Below are positions 37,379 to 39,495 of a DNA stretch of 39,495 nucleotides, piece by piece. The stretch is from a virus, in IMG/VR virus record IMGVR_UViG_3300023223_000155, positions 1-39,495 of that record. One strand, given 5' to 3'. Each line of letters starts with the position of its first letter. Positions within the stretch are counted from its first letter, which is position 1. A program made the translations under genes and the position numbers. The notes beneath the pieces were generated by a model, which saw only the letters and a program-made list of their open reading frames with translations, was not told the DNA's origin and ran no database searches.

Positions 37379-38777
37379 TCAATGCCTCCATTGTCGCCTC
37401 AAGACGAGCAATTGACATGTGAGCATCACTGGTGCCTCTAAACTTCTGTATGCGCCAATTACGCATCGAACCAGCTTGAAGCCACGCAATACGGGTATCC
37501 CTATCACCAAATTTACCAACAGGTAAAGCGAACTCTTGGCTAAACGTCTCCCCATCTAATGAATACGACATAAAAATAGTTGACTCATCACCAAAAGCAG
37601 AGCGCCCGGTTAAACTGACAAGTTCCAGTCTATGAAATACCGCCCCAAAACCACTATTATAAATAATGATAGTACCAAAATCCCATCCTATAGCATCGCC
37701 ATAGTGAGAAGAGATATTATCAACAAATTCTCCAACTCTAGGGGCTGTAGGATCACCAACAATCCATTTATCAAATATCCTTACAAGATTACGTGCTTTA
37801 TAAATGGAATCCCCTACAATACTTGACCCCAATGTAAACCAGATAGGTTGACCTACAATACCGGAAGCCGCCCCGTCATAAACAATAGCTCTATCGGGAA
37901 GATGGATATATAAAAACTGGTGTCCTTTATCAACTCGCACCTCCATGACGGAATCAGCAAGTTGAACCTCTGTAAACTCTGCTAATATTTGATCTATCTC
38001 ACGGGTTGCAATGCGCTGGGACTGTCCACTAATACCAAGCCATATAGACGTGGCCTCATTACGCGCTCCACCCATAAAGGCAATCTGTTCAAGGAAAATA
38101 GCTTTAGCATGTGTTCCTATACATCCCCGGCGAATAGCCGCGCTTTCAATCCTAGCAAACGGAAACCCTAACCCGCCAATATTATCAAATACCTCAATAG
38201 TAAATCTGTTTAATGCATAAACTTCATTGTTTAATTCTAATAATCCAACAATCCGGTCCGGGTCAATTTCTGAACTCCCAAACTTCAGTGGATTAACTGA
38301 AAAAGGATCATTTAATTCGGTAACAACAAGAGATGTCCCGTCTGTTGTCATGAAAAACCCATCAATCCATACGAAATCAATTACCGGGCCTAAATCTGGA
38401 TCAGTGATTTGTGTTAATGTCGTCTTATCAAAGAGAAAAAGGTTTTTGTTGGATGATACGCCTAAAAAATCAAAGCTATAATCAAGTGTAACCTGCCCAC
38501 CGGCACCAACATCGGCTATTACGGTGATAACCCCTGTTTCAGAAATGGAAACAAATTTAGTACCCATTACACGATGCAATACTCCGTCCCAATTGATGCC
38601 ACCTCTATCAATACCTGGCGCATTAGAGGCAAACTCTACAATACCATCAGCAGGCCGCAAGTATCCATTGGAAATCCCTTGGTTGACAGGAACAGGAATG
38701 AGGTTTCGCGGATAGGAAGTTCTAAAATCGCTATCCTGATCTGTGAATATACCGTTTAGGATTGGTATTTGTACCAT
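37371..38777 (-). CDS. P22 gp10-like head completion / tail hub protein
   Basis: The 468-residue protein matches P22 gp10 (472 aa) in length and order: MVQIPILNGIFTDQDSDFRT then PRNLIPVPVNQG at the N-terminus, VGLLELNNEVYALNRFTIEVFD-type segment in the middle, HQFLYIHLPDRAIVYDGAAS (P22 HELLIIHLPRHVLVYDASSS) and IFMSYSLDGETFSQE near the end. It forms the tail hub hexamer below gp4. Next to a 152-aa structural gene it completes the P22-type tail machine. Confidence 0.88.
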   Translation of the reverse strand: MVQIPILNGIFTDQDSDFRTSYPRNLIPVPVNQGISNGYLRPADGIVEFASNAPGIDRGGINWDGVLHRVMGTKFVSISETGVITVIADVGAGGQVTLDYSFDFLGVSSNKNLFLFDKTTLTQITDPDLGPVIDFVWIDGFFMTTDGTSLVVTELNDPFSVNPLKFGSSEIDPDRIVGLLELNNEVYALNRFTIEVFDNIGGLGFPFARIESAAIRRGCIGTHAKAIFLEQIAFMGGARNEATSIWLGISGQSQRIATREIDQILAEFTEVQLADSVMEVRVDKGHQFLYIHLPDRAIVYDGAASGIVGQPIWFTLGSSIVGDSIYKARNLVRIFDKWIVGDPTAPRVGEFVDNISSHYGDAIGWDFGTIIIYNSGFGAVFHRLELVSLTGRSAFGDESTIFMSYSLDGETFSQEFALPVGKFGDRDTRIAWLQAGSMRNWRIQKFRGTSDAHMSIARLEATMEALNV

Positions 38778-39236
38778 TTAGCCTACTCTAAACCAGACGG
38801 AATTAGGTTTATCAAATTTAAGGGTGAAGAAGTCATTGGCGGCTAATGTGGTGGGTTCCCCGGTTACAGTGGCTCCGCTTCCATCAACGGTCAAGGTGGT
38901 GACAATCTGTGTGCTATTCACCAAAACCTGTTGTTTGTCTACGGCTACCGTAGAGGTGGGTAAAACAATCGTACCTGTTGCGAATGTCGCAGTAGGTGTG
39001 AGGATTAAATGCGTGTCGTCTGTGTCGTCCGTTATCTGAACACTGAACCCTGTTGATGACGGGCTTGCGTACTGTGTTGTGAATGCGGCAACACCAAAAC
39101 TAAGATTGGCCTGCATGAAGGCCTGAAGTGTTGATATAGAGGCTTTACGGGCTTGGCCGTCATTGGTAGCAAATATGGCAAGCAAATCACCAGCGGTTAA
39201 ACTGTCAATCCCTGTCAATTTATTAATTGTAGTCAT
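38778..39236 (-). CDS. Small structural protein, 152 aa
   Basis: The N-terminal NKLTGIDSLTAGDLLAIFAT then NDGQARKASISTLQAFMQAN is a motif common at the start of phage tail-fibre and tail-attached proteins. The remainder is beta-rich (TDDTDDTHLILTPTATFATG; TTLTVDGSGATVTG). It lies between gp4 and gp10, 3 nt after the gp4 stop. Probably a virion protein of the neck; exact role unknown. Confidence 0.65.
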   Translation of the reverse strand: MTTINKLTGIDSLTAGDLLAIFATNDGQARKASISTLQAFMQANLSFGVAAFTTQYASPSSTGFSVQITDDTDDTHLILTPTATFATGTIVLPTSTVAVDKQQVLVNSTQIVTTLTVDGSGATVTGEPTTLAANDFFTLKFDKPNSVWFRVG

Positions 39237-39239
39237 GTT

Positions 39240-39495
39240 TTACTCCAAATCTATTTCACCATCAAAGGCGGTGTCTATTGTGGGTGCTGGTGGCCGTATG
39301 AAATTATCATGAATACCATGATGATGTCTGTGACCCGCTCCGCTAGGCAAATTGGTTGGCAGGTTCTTGCGTGGTGGCTGTGTATGTCTTGCAATCAACT
39401 CATTAAATGCCTGCCGTGCATTCTTCTGCGTGTCATTTGATAGCGTCTTACCAAACATCGGCGCTATTCGTATGGCTAGGTTTAAATAGATCGCT
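39240..39495 (-). CDS. P22 gp4-like head completion protein (C-terminal part, start at 371 across the join)
   Basis: This is the end of the gene that begins at 371. Bases 39352-39495 repeat 1-144, and 39240-39351 are unique. It encodes the end of the 160-residue protein: PTNLPSGAGHRHHHGIHDNF then IRPPAPTIDTAFDGEIDLE. Frame continuity across the join was checked by counting (371 to 107 is a multiple of 3). An apparent start at 39458 is an internal Met. Confidence 0.85.
   Translation of the reverse strand, partial: AIYLNLAIRIAPMFGKTLSNDTQKNARQAFNELIARHTQPPRKNLPTNLPSGAGHRHHHGIHDNFIRPPAPTIDTAFDGEIDLE
39352..39495. repeat. Terminal direct repeat (contig join), right copy
   Basis: Identical to 1-144. 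See the left copy for interpretation. Confidence 0.9.

Noticed and set aside
39240-39458. Separate 72-aa gene at the right end
   Set aside because: It is the end of the gp4-like gene that continues from 371 across the contig join in the same frame.

Overview
The window is one complete, circularly assembled genome of a tailed phage with P22-like head and short-tail genes. Its first 144 bases reappear exactly as its last 144 (1-144 = 39352-39495), so the unique length is 39,351 bp. The repeat falls inside a gp4-like head-completion gene whose reading frame runs unbroken across the join, which fits a circular or circularly permuted map. The spanin pair (Rz/Rz1) points to a Gram-negative host. 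Nothing in the sequence fixes the host further. No integrase of the tyrosine or large serine type and no CI-like repressor were recognised.

Layout. (1) Late block, minus strand, running 8508 -> 1 -> (join) -> 39495 -> 27467. It holds two beta-rich structural proteins, several small genes, terminase small and large subunits, portal, scaffold, P22-type coat protein, a HeH-domain protein, gp4, a small structural protein, gp10, two beta-rich proteins, a cupin+SET-domain protein, three ejection-type proteins (gp7/gp20/gp16 positions), a P22-type tailspike, a GH24 lysozyme, a small membrane protein, nested spanins and three further membrane proteins. A GC-rich terminator (8531-8571) separates it from block 2. 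(2) Minus-strand early/middle block 17543 -> 8601. It holds a small serine recombinase, about 25 very small overlapping genes, several HTH proteins, an HNH nuclease, a PD-(D/E)XK-like nuclease with its own promoter, a DnaD/O-like replication initiator and a partner gene. (3) Plus-strand early block 17607-27501, starting at a strong sigma70-type promoter. The first half (17.66-23.76 kb) is a run of short genes, almost all preceded by the same leader motif ACGCCC...GGGC. The second half is compact and carries an Erf recombinase, a DUF968/Ref-like nuclease and a NinB (Orf)-like protein.

The most unusual system is in block 3. About 19 copies of a short leader hairpin (core GCCC-GATT-GGGC-A, one copy with a compensatory GCCA-GATT-TGGC) punctuate the operon. 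Two leaders are replaced or expanded by elements holding perfect tRNA T-arms: a 21-bp-stem structure at 17686-17801 and a tRNA-sized element at 19774-19848. The block also encodes a Thg1-like 3'-5' nucleotidyltransferase (22949-23728), an enzyme family that repairs or edits tRNA 5' ends. Whether these parts act together is inference. Other points of note are a SET-domain protein inside the virion gene cluster, a lysozyme with Cys at the position of the catalytic Asp, a probable single-base frameshift in a conserved zinc protein, and a second gene-start repeat (ATGACGAGC) in block 2.
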